DNA from: Glossina fuscipes
Taxonomy: Eukaryota > Arthropoda > Insecta > Diptera > Glossinidae
Length of the DNA: 64,000 nt
Direction: 5' to 3'
NCBI RefSeq assembly: GCF_014805625.2
Contig: NW_023998440.1
Location: forward strand, 2,764,993 to 2,828,992
Shown here in pieces: positions 22,201 to 35,015 of this stretch. The notes under the pieces were generated by a model that was given only the letters and a program-made list of their open reading frames with translations, had not been told where the DNA came from and did not search any database. How positions within the stretch are numbered: the first letter of the stretch is position 1; every line of letters begins with the position of its first letter. The translations under genes were made by a program, and so were the position numbers.

Positions 22201-23995
22201 TCAATCTAGTGAATGACGGTTGAGATGCTGCGGCATCATGATTTTCTTTTTCTTTTCTTTTTTCCCCTTAGGTTGGCTTCTAGACGACTGACATTCGCTA
22301 AGTTCAGCGTTCCCTTCGCGACATACGGAGATATTTTGATTACGGTTCCCATGAGGTACGCGCGATATAGCTGATATTCTTTTGATCATGGAAATCGAAA
22401 TAGTCCATTAAAACTTTGGAACAATTATTCTTCTTCGTAAGAGTAGGAGTAACGGTTTGCAATGAGCATCGTATTTTTTGAAGCATTAAACGATTTTTAT
22501 ATATATTTCTCAGGTGATGATAATTGTTAGCTCCTAAGATCTCATTATCGTCATTGCACTGTGATAATCAGCAATCAGTCAACCTTAACAGAGAGCTCTA
22601 CGAAAAAGTGCGGGTTTCGGTAGATCTATAATTTAAAATTTGCCTAGTTTCGCTTCCCATGCAATGAATAAGTGAAAAAGCTACAAAGGATTTTTTCTTA
22701 GGCAGAGGGCCCTTTCAAAACGTTCGTCACTAAGCATTCAGCCTTCTCACTGTACGCCTATTTAGTTGCCATATCCACATCTCGAAAACACTCAATTTTA
22801 TCAATCCACTACAAACATACATCAAAAATTGGTTGCATGGATGCTTAGTCCCTAACAAGTGCTTATAATTGTCTTATTCGGGTTAAGGTAAATAGACCTC
22901 TGCGCATTTTTCAGAATTTTTGCTTTATTCGCTTAAGCATTTTGAACCGTCTAGAGCTTCGAAAAAAAAATGTTTACCTTGAAATTTTGACCTCTTTCCC
23001 AAGCGCGAGTAGCCGAGTTTATAAGAATCGCGTCAGTACAGAGCCAGTGTTCAGAGTATTATATACTTAGTCGTAGCTAAAATACTGTGTGCTCCGTCGG
23101 TAAAGGCACAACCCTTACCGATTAGAGTACACATCTGCTAGGCCGCGACCACTACTTGCTATCGTTTTCTCTTTTCTTGCTCCTTTCTGACCACCGCTGT
23201 GTTACATATAACGGGAACATAGTTTCAGTGAAAAAAAATTTTACCAAAAAAAAAAAAGCACAAAAAGAATTTGCGTAGAATGTGAAACATTGGTTAAAGT
23301 TATACCCTAACTTATATTGCCTGTTGATTTCGAGGCCCTTTAATTCGCTAACAGTGGCCTTTAGAAAGTATTTATGTCCATTTAAAAGATGGAATCAGTG
23401 CAGCTACGTGAAGACAGACTTAGCATTGAAAGCGATATAGAAGCTTTCAGTTTTTTTTGGCAACAAATTAAAACGAAACGAACGACGATTTCGATGTTAA
23501 TTATATACACGAAATCGGCTGTAGAATGATGCCATTTTTCCTTGTCTTCGCTTTTATTTAGCAACACAAAAGTGCACTTATTTGATAGATGCAACAAAGG
23601 CGTAAAAAACAATTCCTTATAAAGTTATCCACAGCAGTTCAAACGACGCAAATTAAGCAAAACGCATTGAATCCCGTTAATTGTGGAAATCATTGGGTAT
23701 AAGTTCTAACTAATTATACGTTGACCTAAAAAGCGTTTTTGCTAGGATGAGTTTTGAGTGGGCGACAAGTTGATCTTAAGTCTGAATTCGAAGCATGTTT
23801 CATAACATTTTCACTTATAGAGTAGAGCTTATGAAAGTCGTTTTGTATACTTTGTAGAACTTTTGGCATTATTGCTTGCGGTTTCTCTCTTGCTTTCCTT
23901 GCCGTGTCTCTTCTCTTTTACATGCTGTTGCAGTTACCAGAAATACTACCAGCAGACAATTTATAACTTTCACATATATATAATATAAAATAATA
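22201..23995. other. No gene seen; possible Pol III-type repeat remnant
   Basis: ORFs of 62 and 76 codons have no motif. 23080-23225 ('ccgtcggtaaaggcac', 'ctcctttctgaccaccgctgtg') shares its second part with 34966-34991 ('ctcctttctgaccacctttgtg'), so both belong to one eroded repeat. Confidence 0.4.
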
Positions 23996-24332
23996 CAATA
24001 AGTCAGAGCTAGAGGGAGACGGGATGAAGATAGAGAAAGTATGAGAAATATTTCTTGATGTTTTTATATGAAATTGACCTATCGTAATGTACGTACGTAT
24101 GCACACTTGTACAATCTTTGTAAGTATTAGTGCATGACTTTGTGCGTATGTTCGATTGTGTGAGAGAAAATTTAATGCAAGTAAATTTTCCCTCACGAAT
24201 TTTTCGAAACTACGAAAAGTTTTTGTTGCTCTTGGCCTTTGCTTGATGTTGATGAAGCCAGTGGCAAGACTGAAGTTAGTATTGGTACTTCTGTGAGCTG
24301 TGAACTTTTTGCAGCGAGTGCGGATGTGCATG

Positions 24333-24410
24333 CGTTTTTGTACATTTGCACTTGTATTTGTGCATGTGCATGCACGTGTGCGTGTGTGTGTGTATATATG
24401 TGCATGCATC
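24333..24410. repeat. GT/GCAT-rich simple repeat
   Basis: Alternating purine-pyrimidine tract of TGTGCATG and GTGTGT units. Every long frame through it, including a 177-codon - strand ORF at 23918-24451, gives Cys/His/Thr/Met-rich periodic protein, the usual artefact of such repeats. It is a candidate Z-DNA-forming sequence. Confidence 0.7.
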
Positions 24411-24470
24411 TCTACATCTGTACGTCTCGTAATACAGATTGAAATTTTCAACAGACATTTTTATGTATTA

Positions 24471-25749
24471 ATAGTAAATTTGTAAGAAACGTTTTGCTTT
24501 TGTTCAGAAAATTCTTTCATATACTTAACCATATCTGCCTTAAGAAACGGGTCAAAGAAGCCAAACTTTTTGACCCCCTTTCAAATAAATTGTTATTATT
24601 CTCTTTGCATTTTTTTCATTTTTTTTTCTCTTGTTTTGTCCAACCCGTTTAACGTTATTGTTCAAGTGAAATATACTTGAGAACATTTTCTGTCGCTATT
24701 TCTATGCACATATTTGCGCTGTAAAGTGCGTTCGGGTTTCGGGAATAAACAAACAGACAGACGGAGAGACGATTTATCTCTTTATTTATATGTTAAAAAG
24801 TTGAAGAAATTATATTTGTATGATATTTTCCGCTTCGCTTATCATTCAAATTCGTTTAAAATTAGTTTTTCTTCCTTACTTTCTAGTTAAGCTTTTGTTG
24901 AATTCTTTGCTTTATTTATTTATTTATATTTTCTGCGCAGCTTTGCCGAACTTTGCTGAATGAAATTAATTTGGATATAATTTCACATGAAGTTTTCCAA
25001 AGTTTGTTTTTTCATTTACTTATGGGACATGGTTTTTTGTCTATTGTTTTCAGTTTTTGTTTCTATAAATTTTTTAATATATATTTGACTCTCACAATTT
25101 CAGTGTTTACTTGATCAACTAATATAACGAAACAATTGAATGCAATTTAAACCAATGTCAAAACACTATCATACATCTGCTGTGAAGTTTTAAAACCAAA
25201 TCTGTTTGGGAAGTGAATGAAGACAAAATTGAATTATTTTATATATATAAATAAATATCCTTCACAGCATTTAATATTGATTAATTTTATATTAAAAGCA
25301 AAGAGCGGAACATAAATTAAATTATGACAGCGAGAATGACACAAACAGTAGGATCTGCTTCGTTATTGGTTGCATTCCCCTTAAACGATTTTTAACTTGT
25401 CATTCTGCAAAAGACAAGCGAGCGATTAAACTTTATTGCCAAATTTTTATTACATTTCAGATATGACAAGAAATTTGGTTCTTTATTATAGAACATGGGG
25501 CGTATTGCATAAATCTCAACAGACAGTAAGTGTATCGGATATTCTTTGCTAAACTACTTTACAGAGGCATTTCATTCATTCTTTTGTCTTTTTTTTTGGT
25601 TTTTGTGCACAAACATATAATTTTTAATATGTGTATAAAAAGATAATTATAAGCGGAGGAGAAAAAGTCGAAGAGCAAAAAACCAAATTTCCAGAACACA
25701 GTCACAGAGGCATATTGCAAGGTTTTGCTTAACTGAAAAAAACCAATTG
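24471..25749. other. No gene seen
   Basis: Strongly AT-rich, with (TTTA)n at 24911-24926. ORFs at 25559-25835 lack motifs. Confidence 0.5.
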
Positions 25750-25805
25750 ATGTAACAACAAGTGAAAACACTACAATGGGTCATTGCCCACCATTTACGG
25801 TGCAC
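25750..25805 (+). repeat. Family B left-end fragment B6
   Basis: 'aacaagtgaaaacactacaa' at 25757-25776 and 'gggtcattgcccaccatt' match the left end of B5 and B11. It is only about 50 bp long. Confidence 0.45.
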
Positions 25806-26029
25806 TATACAACTTCGTGTAACACAGCTATTCAAGATAAGGGTTTCTTTAGTTACTCTTCAATACAAACCCTTGGCCAAGATTCAGCTGAATTAGGCAA
25901 TCCCTATAATTTACTTACAATTAAAGCAGAAAAAATCTTAAAATCACCACAATTTGTACAAACTAATAGGAAATAAGCAACCTGGACGGCGCCAGTTTAC
26001 GTGCATTCACAAAAGTAGTGTTAATATAA

Positions 26030-26880
26030 GCAACACGTTCCGATAAGCAAATTCCGTTTGTTATAAACCTCATTTAAATTATTATTGATACTGGACCTAA
26101 ATGGATTAAAAAGCTCATAATTCAACCTGGATTGGGTCAGAAAGTTTCTGATCGGACGAATAGGAACATTAAAGTTGATCGCACTTAACACAACCTGCGA
26201 GTCGATGGCGCTGTCAATCAGCTTTGGCGTGAAAGCAATACCTAACGCCATCTTTCTCTAGTGACCGTAAGGGACACGTATATTGCAGCCTAAATGTCTT
26301 GGAGCAAAAAGCAGACGCTGCTTCTGCCAGGATTTTGTGGAATTGACATGGTAACGATACGAAGGTGATCATCTGACCGAAGCGTACTCCAATACAGGTC
26401 CCATACTAGGGTAAGATATAGTCTTCTCGTCACATAAGAGCCGTCAAATTTCCTCGATCAGCATTTAAAAAAGCCTAGCACTGATCTAGCTTTATTCACA
26501 AAATTGAACCGAAATTTACGATTCAACAAGACACCACGCCCCAATCGATGTTGCTTACTATCCCTTTAATTTAACATCATCATGATATTAAAGAAACACT
26601 ACGTTACTAAATTGTCTAAGTTAGCTTGGAAAAGATATGGTTGAAATCCGTCCGAAATACCAAGCAAGTAAAGTTTGAGGTCATTTGTATGCATTAGGGT
26701 AGGTGTTGGGGCCAGATCATTCACGTACAGGCCGAATAGAAGGGGGCCCAATTGACTCTCTTGTAGCATACCTGAAGTGATGAGAAACTCGTCTCGTCTT
26801 ATTGGGAAGAATTGAAAAGCACCCTAACGCATCTACCATCAAGGAAGGAGGACAACCAATCGCCTGAATATGGTGGGAAA
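26030..26880 (-). mobile_element. Decayed non-LTR retrotransposon (copy 2)
   Basis: Same family as the element at 1460-2360. The - strand at 26711-26760 encodes SQLGPLLFGLYVNDL, the conserved RT block. The catalytic site downstream is ruined: MHTNDLKLY stands where a YADD is expected. The C-terminal frame (26021-26251) has AINFNVPIRP and LNYELFNPF, matching copy 1. Frameshifts and stops separate these blocks, so it is inactive. No ORF1, endonuclease or clear target-site duplication is visible. Confidence 0.75.
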
Positions 26881-28234
26881 TCTAAGCGACATAATTTCCA
26901 TTACAGTAACTTGTGGTTAATTCATTTAAAAAAAAAAAAATAATCAAAGGCCTTTGGAAAAGATTTCAAACAAATGTCAAGTGAATTTAAAAAGAGTAAT
27001 GGTGGTTGAGCTACCCTTTAAAAATGCATGTCGGCACGAGGCGATAGCAGACTTAACAGCATACGAGGCGTAATTACGGGTTCAAATGATTTAGATAAAA
27101 CACTAACCACTTTTAGAAAGTGGAAGAATAGAATTAGTTTTCCAACAGACCGTAAATCTACCCATTCCAAGAGAACTGTTGAAATTGGATGCAATAATCC
27201 GATGCAGTTTAACTACGCCGCTTTGGAGAACACACAAGAGGAACCCATCCGTGTTCGGCAGGTATATGCGTGGCATGATGTTGGTCATAAAGAAATAAGA
27301 AGAGAGAGAAGATAGAGAGGCACCACAGCCTATGTATGCCCAGGCTGCTACGTCTGTATTGGTCGACCACTCACTACTTTGAACGCATACCAATCGGGAA
27401 TAAAGTGTGATCTACCGGACTGAGAATAGAGCTCACCTATGCCCTCTTGATAGTTGCGCCTCTTAATTACATGGCTGTATGTTAGCACACTTATGTGTTT
27501 ACGAAATGTTTATGTACATTTATGTACGTTTATGGATATTCGCAACGCAAAAAGTCTCCCTCTCTGCCTGAAAAATGTATTTTTTTCCAGTTCGCAATCG
27601 TCACTTACATTTTTTGGGCCGAAGACAGTCTCTCTGGATCAGATATCCATATATATGACGGTATTTCTCCGAAAACTCTCCCATTAAAAAAAAGAAACTA
27701 TTATACGAAAAAAATTTGCAAATCTTAATATTTTGCGACAAAAATCAGCGAAATGTGGCACATTGGCATACCAAATGAGTTAAGGCGTCTCCCGTAAGGA
27801 TGTTCTTGAATAAATAAGTTTTAATACGACAACCGAGTGTATTTGTTAATATTATGTAATGGGTTTTTATGCTGTCGTTGGGGAAAACAAGACTAACTTC
27901 AACATATAACTCAACTAAGAAGAAATTCATTAATTAAATAACTTTATTAATAACATTATTAAAGTCCAAACAAAGAATTCTGTGCTCACAATGAACCTTT
28001 TTTACGCTTGTTGATTTACTGAAATGCATAACAAGAAGAAGAGTAAATTTGGTAATAAAAATTGATCCAAAACAGTAAGTAATTTGAAATTGAGATGTAA
28101 TGCCCTAAGCTGAGACCAATCGCATAGGACTGTTGCTTGGATGCTATGCTAAATGCTGAAAGGGTTGCTATCAGATGTAAGCTTCTTTACGGCAATAAGA
28201 GGCCTTACTTTCGGTATTTGATGAAAGTAGGTAA
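26881..28234. other. No supported gene
   Basis: A 95-codon + strand ORF (27028-27315) and a 96-codon - strand ORF (27103-27393) overlap almost fully. Neither has a recognisable motif, and at most one could be real. A-run at 26928-26940. Confidence 0.45.
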
Positions 28235-28360
28235 AGATTTATTATTAGCCGAGAGATAAATTGAAAGGCTAAGCTCTGAGAACTCTAGTGCAATTGAGTT
28301 TTGAATGCACGGCCATCGAAATATTAATTGAAATTCTTTGCCTACTCGGTCGCTCGTTAT
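28235..28360 (-). repeat. SINE, eroded copy 3
   Basis: Keeps the order of the complete SINE: 'ttattatta', 'cgagagataaattg', 'actctagtgcaattgag', 'tgcacggccat', then 'cctactcgg'. The B box ('gttttgaatgc') is mutated. Confidence 0.5.
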
Positions 28361-28714
28361 TTAAGCAGATAATTAAATTTATTAAATTTTCATTATGCCA
28401 GTTGACGGTTTGATCTCACGTAAGGCCGCTACGCAAAGTAAAATTCAGCAAAATAAAACTCAGTACTCTTAACCGAATCGATGTAAAGTATTTAACAATG
28501 GACTTTGCCTGCTTGTAATGTCTTAACTCGCTATTCTTTTAAATTAAAATAAATTACTTAGTTTTTAATTGAAAAACAAATGATGTTACTCCTTAAGTAT
28601 GTAATTACAATCTAATTTATTATTAGCGCGATGTACCGCGTGCTAAGTGAACAGTACTTGTTTTGCTTTACACGCGTTCCTTAGTAATTTAAACTCAGCC
28701 ATATTTACGCCAAT
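28361..28714. other. No gene seen
   Basis: AT-rich spacer between a SINE and repeat A4. Confidence 0.5.
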
Positions 28715-29182
28715 CGCCAAAGGACCGGAGGTATATTCATTTTGTCAAAACTTATGCAACGCCCAGTAGGACACTTCAGAGTACATATATTCTTGATCAG
28801 TATCAAGTTCTGAATCGATGTAAGCATGTTCGTCTTTCCGTCTTTGTAATGCCTGTTGTGTACGTTCTCTTGGCAGCTACCGACTTTAGCTTTGCCAAAA
28901 GAATTTAAAAAATTAAGCAAACTTTTCAAAGTACACGCCTCCAATGTCCACACGTCCATATAAAACGAACTGTGAACATTTTGGCTTTCGTATTTTTTGC
29001 TTGTTACTCATAAAGTACAACACACATCATATAAATTTCCACTTTTATTCTGAAAACAGAGAAACTCACCCAATATTATAGAACATGAAAATTTAATTGT
29101 TTTATGTTTTTTTTTTTAAATCGCGGTGAAGGGTACAAAAGATTCATTCACACCCGATTATAATTTTCTTACTTGTTATTAT
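28715..29182 (-). repeat. Family A dispersed repeat, copy A4 (internally deleted)
   Basis: Both ends are present in reverse. 'ggaggtatattcattttgtc' at the low end corresponds to the family right end. 'cggtgaagggtacaaaagatt' and 'ttttcttacttgtt' at 29125-29178 correspond to the left end AACAAGTAAGAAAA. About 400 bp of the middle is missing. It is the only family A copy in this orientation. Confidence 0.7.
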
Positions 29183-29636
29183 GTCAATTCTCCAATTGTC
29201 CGCTAGCCTTTTTTGTACTGTAGTGCTTAACAATCGAGTTTTTGCAAAATGTAAGCATTGTCAGATACAAGCACACGGAGCATTGATAACATCTAATTAC
29301 TGAGGTTACTTTGAATCTAAAGAAGAGCTCGTTACAAAATGAGCAAAGAAGAAAACATTTAAGGAAAGAATTTTAAAATCTTTTTCTTGGTTCATTGCTC
29401 AAACTCTGTGTATTGCAGCGAAATGGACTAAGTGTCAAAAAGTAGACCTATGTTTTGAACTTATGTAATTAAATCCCTTGAAAATGCTTTCAAATGCAGT
29501 ACGCTGTCATTATAGCTTCAGCTTAGTGGGAAACGTCTTTTACTTTATAGAATATCACTTACATTTATTTTTGGATTACCCAAAAAAGCCGTGTAATGAA
29601 ATTTAATATATTATGTCCATTTGATGAAGGCTATTA

Positions 29637-29654
29637 GTGTGTGTGTGTGTGTGT
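29637..29654. repeat. (GT)n microsatellite
   Basis: Nine uninterrupted GT dinucleotides. Confidence 0.9.
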
Positions 29655-29841
29655 GAGAGTTGTGACTGCCTCATAATTTCGGTTATGTGAACGAAACTGA
29701 CTAGTTATTCAAATTGCAATGATGTGATATTAATAATAAGATTCAGATACATATGCCCCTTTACCTCTTCGCATAATCAACTTATTTGACATATGATTTA
29801 CATCAAATGATATGTTTTTAAGCGAAATGCATATACATATA

Positions 29842-29860
29842 CATATATATATATATATAT
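29842..29860. repeat. (AT)n microsatellite
   Basis: Uninterrupted AT alternation following CATATACATATA units. Confidence 0.85.
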
Positions 29861-30769
29861 CGTATGCTTTCAAACAAAATTGAATAAAAAGCATTCGTAT
29901 GTTGTGCATGCACACAGACAGCAATTCTCACAAAATATAATGCAAGAACATTTACAAGGAAGTCCATGCAAGCATGCATACATGCATATATGTATGCATG
30001 TATGCTTGAATATGTACACGCTCGTGTATTTATTGGCATGCAAAGAATAACAGGCTACGACATGATATGATACTTTGATGTAAATGCATTTTCTCTCAAT
30101 TCTCTTGTTAAGTAAACGAACAAAAAACAAAAATGAAAGAAGGAACAGAAACAGGAAAGAAAAGCAAGGTAATCTGATACAATTGATTTTTTTTTCCCTT
30201 TTTATAAATATTTGCATATATGTACCTGCGTATTTCCTCGTATCCACACATGTCATAAGCATGTAGCATGAACATGAACAGACATGCAAAATACTAAAAA
30301 ATTCAGTTACATTAACACACTGTCACCAGGTGCACTAAGTGCAAAGTAGTCTAACACACATTGTCGATGTAATTGAAAAACATAAGGAGAAAAGAGAAAT
30401 TGTTTAAAAGAACTATTAACTAAAATTGACTCTTATCATAACTTACTCAAACAAATTTAACGCTTTAAAGAGTAAGATAATTTTTTGTAATTTTTTCATC
30501 ATCAATTGAAAGATATCTGTATCTGTAATCGTAATTATGGCTTTTGTAAATGTTTGAATATCAAGTAAATCGCATATTTAGTTGCTGTCAGAAAGCTGTC
30601 AAATAAGCAGGAAAGTAACGAAGCTGAATTAAAGGGAGTAGAATTAACCATAGGTTAACTTCGTCTACTTTCAGCTGAACAAGACAAAACCAATAAAAAG
30701 TAAAATGAAATGAAATAAAGAGAACAAGTAAAAACACACTATGTTGAGCCAGCATTCACTATTAAATAT

Positions 30770-30992
30770 CCTACATCATCCTTTAGATACTAATATAACG
30801 ATTTTTCAAAATAAGACGAATTTATACAAAACATTCCAGACACCACATAAGAAAACAAGACGGGCGGGGCGGAAGGGCAGGCAGGAAAGCTTAGATCGGT
30901 GCAGGAAGTGATTCTGAATCGATCGCTATAGTAAGAGGTGGGGGTATTTCAAACGTCAAATATCCGCGCACCACAAGGGGTGTAGCGTATAA
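30770..30992 (+). repeat. Family B fragment B7
   Basis: Contains 'acgatttttcaaaataag', a diverged 'gacgggcggggcgg' run, 'agcttagatcggtgcagg' and the family right end 'gcaccacaaggggtgtagcg'. Confidence 0.55.
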
Positions 30993-33083
30993 CAACAGAG
31001 AAGAGTTACATTTAAATTTTACTAATGTGCTGCGTATAATAAAACGAGAAAAACGAGAAATATCTTTACAACATTTTTATTATTTTCTAAAGTACATCAT
31101 CGTTTAAAAAAGCAATTTAAAAAGCTCTCTTTGTTTGTCTTGTACACTTAAGCAATTGGAGATTTGCGCAATTGTTAAATTTATGGCAAAAATTTCTATG
31201 GTTAGTGTTGCCTACGCTTTAAATTTCAATTAAAAATGAAATTCGATAAATTTCTTAAGAATAAGGATCCGCATAGATCACATTATTTTCGAGGGAACTG
31301 GTTGTCTTAAGCAGCGTAGAAGTATATGCAATGAATTAGGCGAAAAGTGCGTGTGCAGCTTAGCCAACGGAAAATTTACTGAAAACCTGTGTTTACCTAA
31401 CTTGTGTTTCTAAGTAGCAACTTGCAAACGGACATTTCCGAAAAAGGTGGTCTTGAAATCAATTAAGCAATTTGGAAGAAAATATATACATTTGCGCTTT
31501 TAAAGTGAGCTAAGCAGAAATATTATTAATAAAATCCAATATTGTTTCCTCTATTTCTTTATTAAAGCAAATTATGTTTATTTTCGTAGCATTTGAAATT
31601 TCCTTCTAAGTTATAAACTCTTCAAGCAGCTTAGAGTAACGCATTTGATGACATACGATTATAGAACGACTAAGCTGTCTAAGCTTTGTCTATGTCAAAT
31701 GAAAAGACTTCAAAAAGGGTTACGAACGAAGCACTTGAAACCGCACCAACTAAGCAAACAGACATTGTAAGTATGCAAATACACACACATGCACGGGTAG
31801 GTGCGTCTATGGACAGACATTAGAATGGTCCTTAAGTTTAGAAAGTGTGAAAAATGCATACTGAACCAATAACTAGTAAAATAAATTAGTTATCGTTGTT
31901 GCTCAATTTTGAAGAAATAGGTCAAATTATGCCAGGTGAGGATTTTGAAACTGAAAGACGGCACTGAAGCGACTTCGCAACGGAAACCTACTTTTAACCA
32001 GCTAACTGTGCCAAGAGTATACACGTCATAATCTGTCTGTCTGTCGTTGTAGGATTTCCTCCCAAACTATTATCAATATTTGCTATAATAATGTATTGGA
32101 GAAAAGATTTTTGTCATTTTGTCAAGTCATGTCATTGCATATTACACATAACCTCTCTTTGACGAGTATACTCGTCATCGCTAAAGAGTTCAACACAGTG
32201 TATTTTAAGAAAAAGTACACTCACGGCAATTGTCAACACTCTTGCGATGGTATAAAGTATTTCCATTCTTTACCTTTACAAAGAAGAAGAAGAAAGAAGA
32301 GTGGAAGGCGAACTGCAATAGAGTGAGAAGTAAAAAATGAATTGTATAAACTCTTAGAAAGCGAATGATTATTTCTTCTTAGTGTTAGTATAGTTAGGAT
32401 AGTAAGACAAAAAAGCTTGAGGTATTCCGGCAAAATCGAATTTCGTACACATTGAGACCTTGAGAGTTCTTAAACTCTTATAAACGTAACCATTGAAGTG
32501 ATTAAAGCAACATTTATTTTTCACTTTTTAGTTCATTTAACTTTCTGCGTGCAATATATGTCGCAGATCCCGTTTATGTTAATGTCTCCACTATGGCGAC
32601 TTGATGTCATTAATGATTATGAAACAATTTTCTCTCAAAGAAAATCAAAAAACCTGATTAGGTATTGTTGACGCGTATTTTAACATTGCTTCAGAAAGCC
32701 CTAACGCCTCTTTCGCTTTAAATCGCTAAAAGAGAAATAACACTGAGAAGTTAAATCTTCTACAACCAGCTGACGCTTCCCTTAGAGAAATTTGCCGATC
32801 GCAAACTATTAAATGAAAGTTAATTTCAAGTAAATTTGTTCATTCTTATAAGTATACTTTTATGTATTCTTATATGTTTAGAACTATGTCTGGGAGCTGT
32901 AGTGAAGTAAAAGTTCCGTTTACGTCCAAATTTACTATAGGGATTAACGCAAGGTGCAAGCCTCATGCCAAAAGATCACAGTACAGGGAGTGCTATCTGA
33001 CACAAACGCAATTAAAAACGTCCTTTGGATTAACCTCTTCTTTATATTGCTAATCTAGTTACGACTTTCTGATTGTCTATATA
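30993..33083. other. No supported gene
   Basis: AT-rich. Small ORFs of 63-76 codons at 32096-32433 and 32862-33053 have no motif. The latter lies just upstream of the coding-like block at 33084. Confidence 0.45.
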
Positions 33084-33411
33084 ATTATAGAATACAAGAA
33101 GCACAACGTAGAATAAGACTTTCTTATGACTTTGTTTATCATTCGCCTTTAGTCCAAAGTCTAATGAAATCGGGCGGCAGGTAATTCTAGATCTGAAAAT
33201 TGGTTGTCTTTTTTTACATTTTATAATTTTTTATTCTACATGTTTGCATATTTTGGACTTTTTATAAAAGATCGTCCGGATGATGAGTTAGACGAACGTG
33301 CTATTAGTATAAAGAGGTTTCTATTCGATCTAGAGAACTACAATCGTTCTGCTAGAAGGCATGGGGAATGAGTTTGAATGATTTTATAGAGGAAGATAAA
33401 CAACCTGAATT
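33084..33411 (+). pseudogene. Unrecognised coding-like block with a donor-like junction
   Basis: Two stretches read like ordinary soluble protein. The first, at 33091-33180, has RIQEAQRRIRLSYDFVYHSP then LVQSLMKSGGR, ending at a donor-like GGCAG|GTAATT. The second, at 33270-33371, has DRPDDELDERAISIKRFLF then DLENYNRSARRHGE before a stop. Between them is a 90-nt pyrimidine/T-rich tract ending in 'ataaaag', which could be a short intron, but joining at that AG does not keep the frame. AATAAA at 33439-33444 could be a poly(A) signal. I do not know the family. A small decayed gene or two exons with a misjudged border are equally possible. Confidence 0.3.
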
Positions 33412-34769
33412 GTAGATAATCGCGAAATGAGAATTTTAATAAAGCATGAACGAAGTAAGGCATGAGCTGTTTAACTTTGACGCTATTTTTATTTTTTTAT
33501 AACGAAACGTTTTGCTGTAAATTCGAAGTGAATTTATAATTTAATAGTTGGACTGTGATTAGAATTTTAAGAATCATTACAATCCCCAGGATAGACTGCT
33601 GGGTGCAACTCTACCTCTACGCAGCAGGTTTACATACGATATATAATTTATATATTTGTGGTAATTTGTTGCGGTTGAGGTGAAAAATTTTCTCTATACA
33701 GCTTTATATATATGCAAGAATAAAAGTATTATTTGCATGCATAAAAAAAAATATAATAGTTCTTTGGCAAATTCCATTAATTACACTCAGTTTTGTGGTA
33801 AATAAATGTATTTCCTTTTTTTTTCTTTTATTTACTATTGTAACTAAAAGTTCACAGTATATATAATTATGTAAGTTTTTCTAAATTTGTACAATAACAG
33901 TAACAAAAAAGAAGAACTAATTTATGTAAATCATTGTTACGGACAAAGAAATGAAGAATAAAACAAAAATAAAAAGAAAAGAAAAGGAAAATGAATTAAT
34001 TATATCAAAATCTAAACAACTATTTTTACATTCAGTAAAAGTAAAAGTAAATTTTCATCTAACCCTCACCAAATTGAATGAAGTTAAAATTTTGCACAAT
34101 TTTAATAAATGTTTTGAACAAACAACATCACCACCAATGTCCCCCGTGGCTCTCCCTAGTCATATTGTATTAACTATTTAAAATTCAAATCACTTATGCA
34201 ATTGTTTGCATTTTTGAAAAAGTTATTAAAACGTTGTTCGTTACCTGCTCAAGTTTATTGTATATAATAGAAGGCACTCATACGTCATGTATTACAACTT
34301 GATACACAATGAAAATCATCTCTTCTTCATGCATAAGGTTGGTGTGTATTATAAATTTCAATTAAAATATATCTGAGAGCATTGTTCTCTTGCTCGTATA
34401 CTAATATTATCGTATTCATCATGCAGAGAATATATTAGTTTTATTATTTCATTTGTAACACCCAAGCAATTTAGTAACTTCTATACGCTTTCGAGCAGAA
34501 GAGAGCTCCGTTTTGGTTTAGTTAAAGTTTTTAGGATCATCTGATGGTTATTTTTTTGTTTGAATTCTTAAAGTCGCACCAGGAACTAAAACTAATACGG
34601 GATACGAGTAAAATAAGTGGAGGTGTATTTCGCTCGGAGCTACGCTTTAGAGATAAAATAAACAGCGGCATTGTATTCTCAGTTAATTGCTTCTGTCTCC
34701 TCACTATCTGGTGTTAATATCATCGTAGTCACATGCACAAATGAACTTTGTAAATATATGTACAAAGTA
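33412..34769. other. No gene seen
   Basis: Strongly AT-rich. The 76-codon Lys-rich ORF at 33951-34181 is not credible. Confidence 0.5.
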
Positions 34770-35015
34770 AGAATTTAAAGGCTGCCAGATAACTAAGATA
34801 ATATGCCCGCCTGTACTGAAAACTCTAACGCACTTGAGATCTAAACCCTCGGTCGTCGAGTTGTTCGTCGCGATGCCTTGCCTACTCAGCTAGCAGAGTG
34901 CTCGGCATAATATTTATCGATTGCCCACACATCCACTTGGCCATTCTCTAGCACTTTCTCCCGCCCCCTCCTTTCTGACCACCTTTGTGCTAGACGTATA
35001 GGTGACATGATCTGA
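34770..35015 (-). repeat. tRNA-derived SINE, copy 4, plus adjoining repeat block
   Basis: 34815-34900 matches the complete SINE ('aaaactctaacgcacttgagatct', then 'cctactcagctag'). The B box is degraded to 'agatctaaacc'. The adjoining 34930-35010 shares 'ctcctttctgaccacc' with 23187-23202, so the full element may be longer than the 60.5 kb copy. Confidence 0.55.

Larger units (their letters stand above)
29183..30769. other. No gene seen; simple repeats and a near-palindrome
   Basis: Contains (GT)n at 29637-29654, (AT)n at 29842-29860 and a 40-bp near-palindrome at 29969-30008. ORFs up to 139 codons here are Cys/Tyr/Ile-rich translations of these repeats. Confidence 0.5.

Noticed and set aside
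23918..24451. 177-codon - strand ORF, the second longest frame in the window
   Set aside because: Its central part is a periodic Cys/His/Thr-rich translation of a GT/GCAT simple repeat, overlapped by open frames on both strands.
27028..27393. Opposing ORFs of 95 and 96 codons
   Set aside because: Nearly complete overlap on opposite strands, no motif and no splice context.
29818..30289. Overlapping ORFs up to 139 codons on the - strand
   Set aside because: Tyr/Ile/Cys/Met-rich translations of (AT)n and ATGCAT repeats; no domain.
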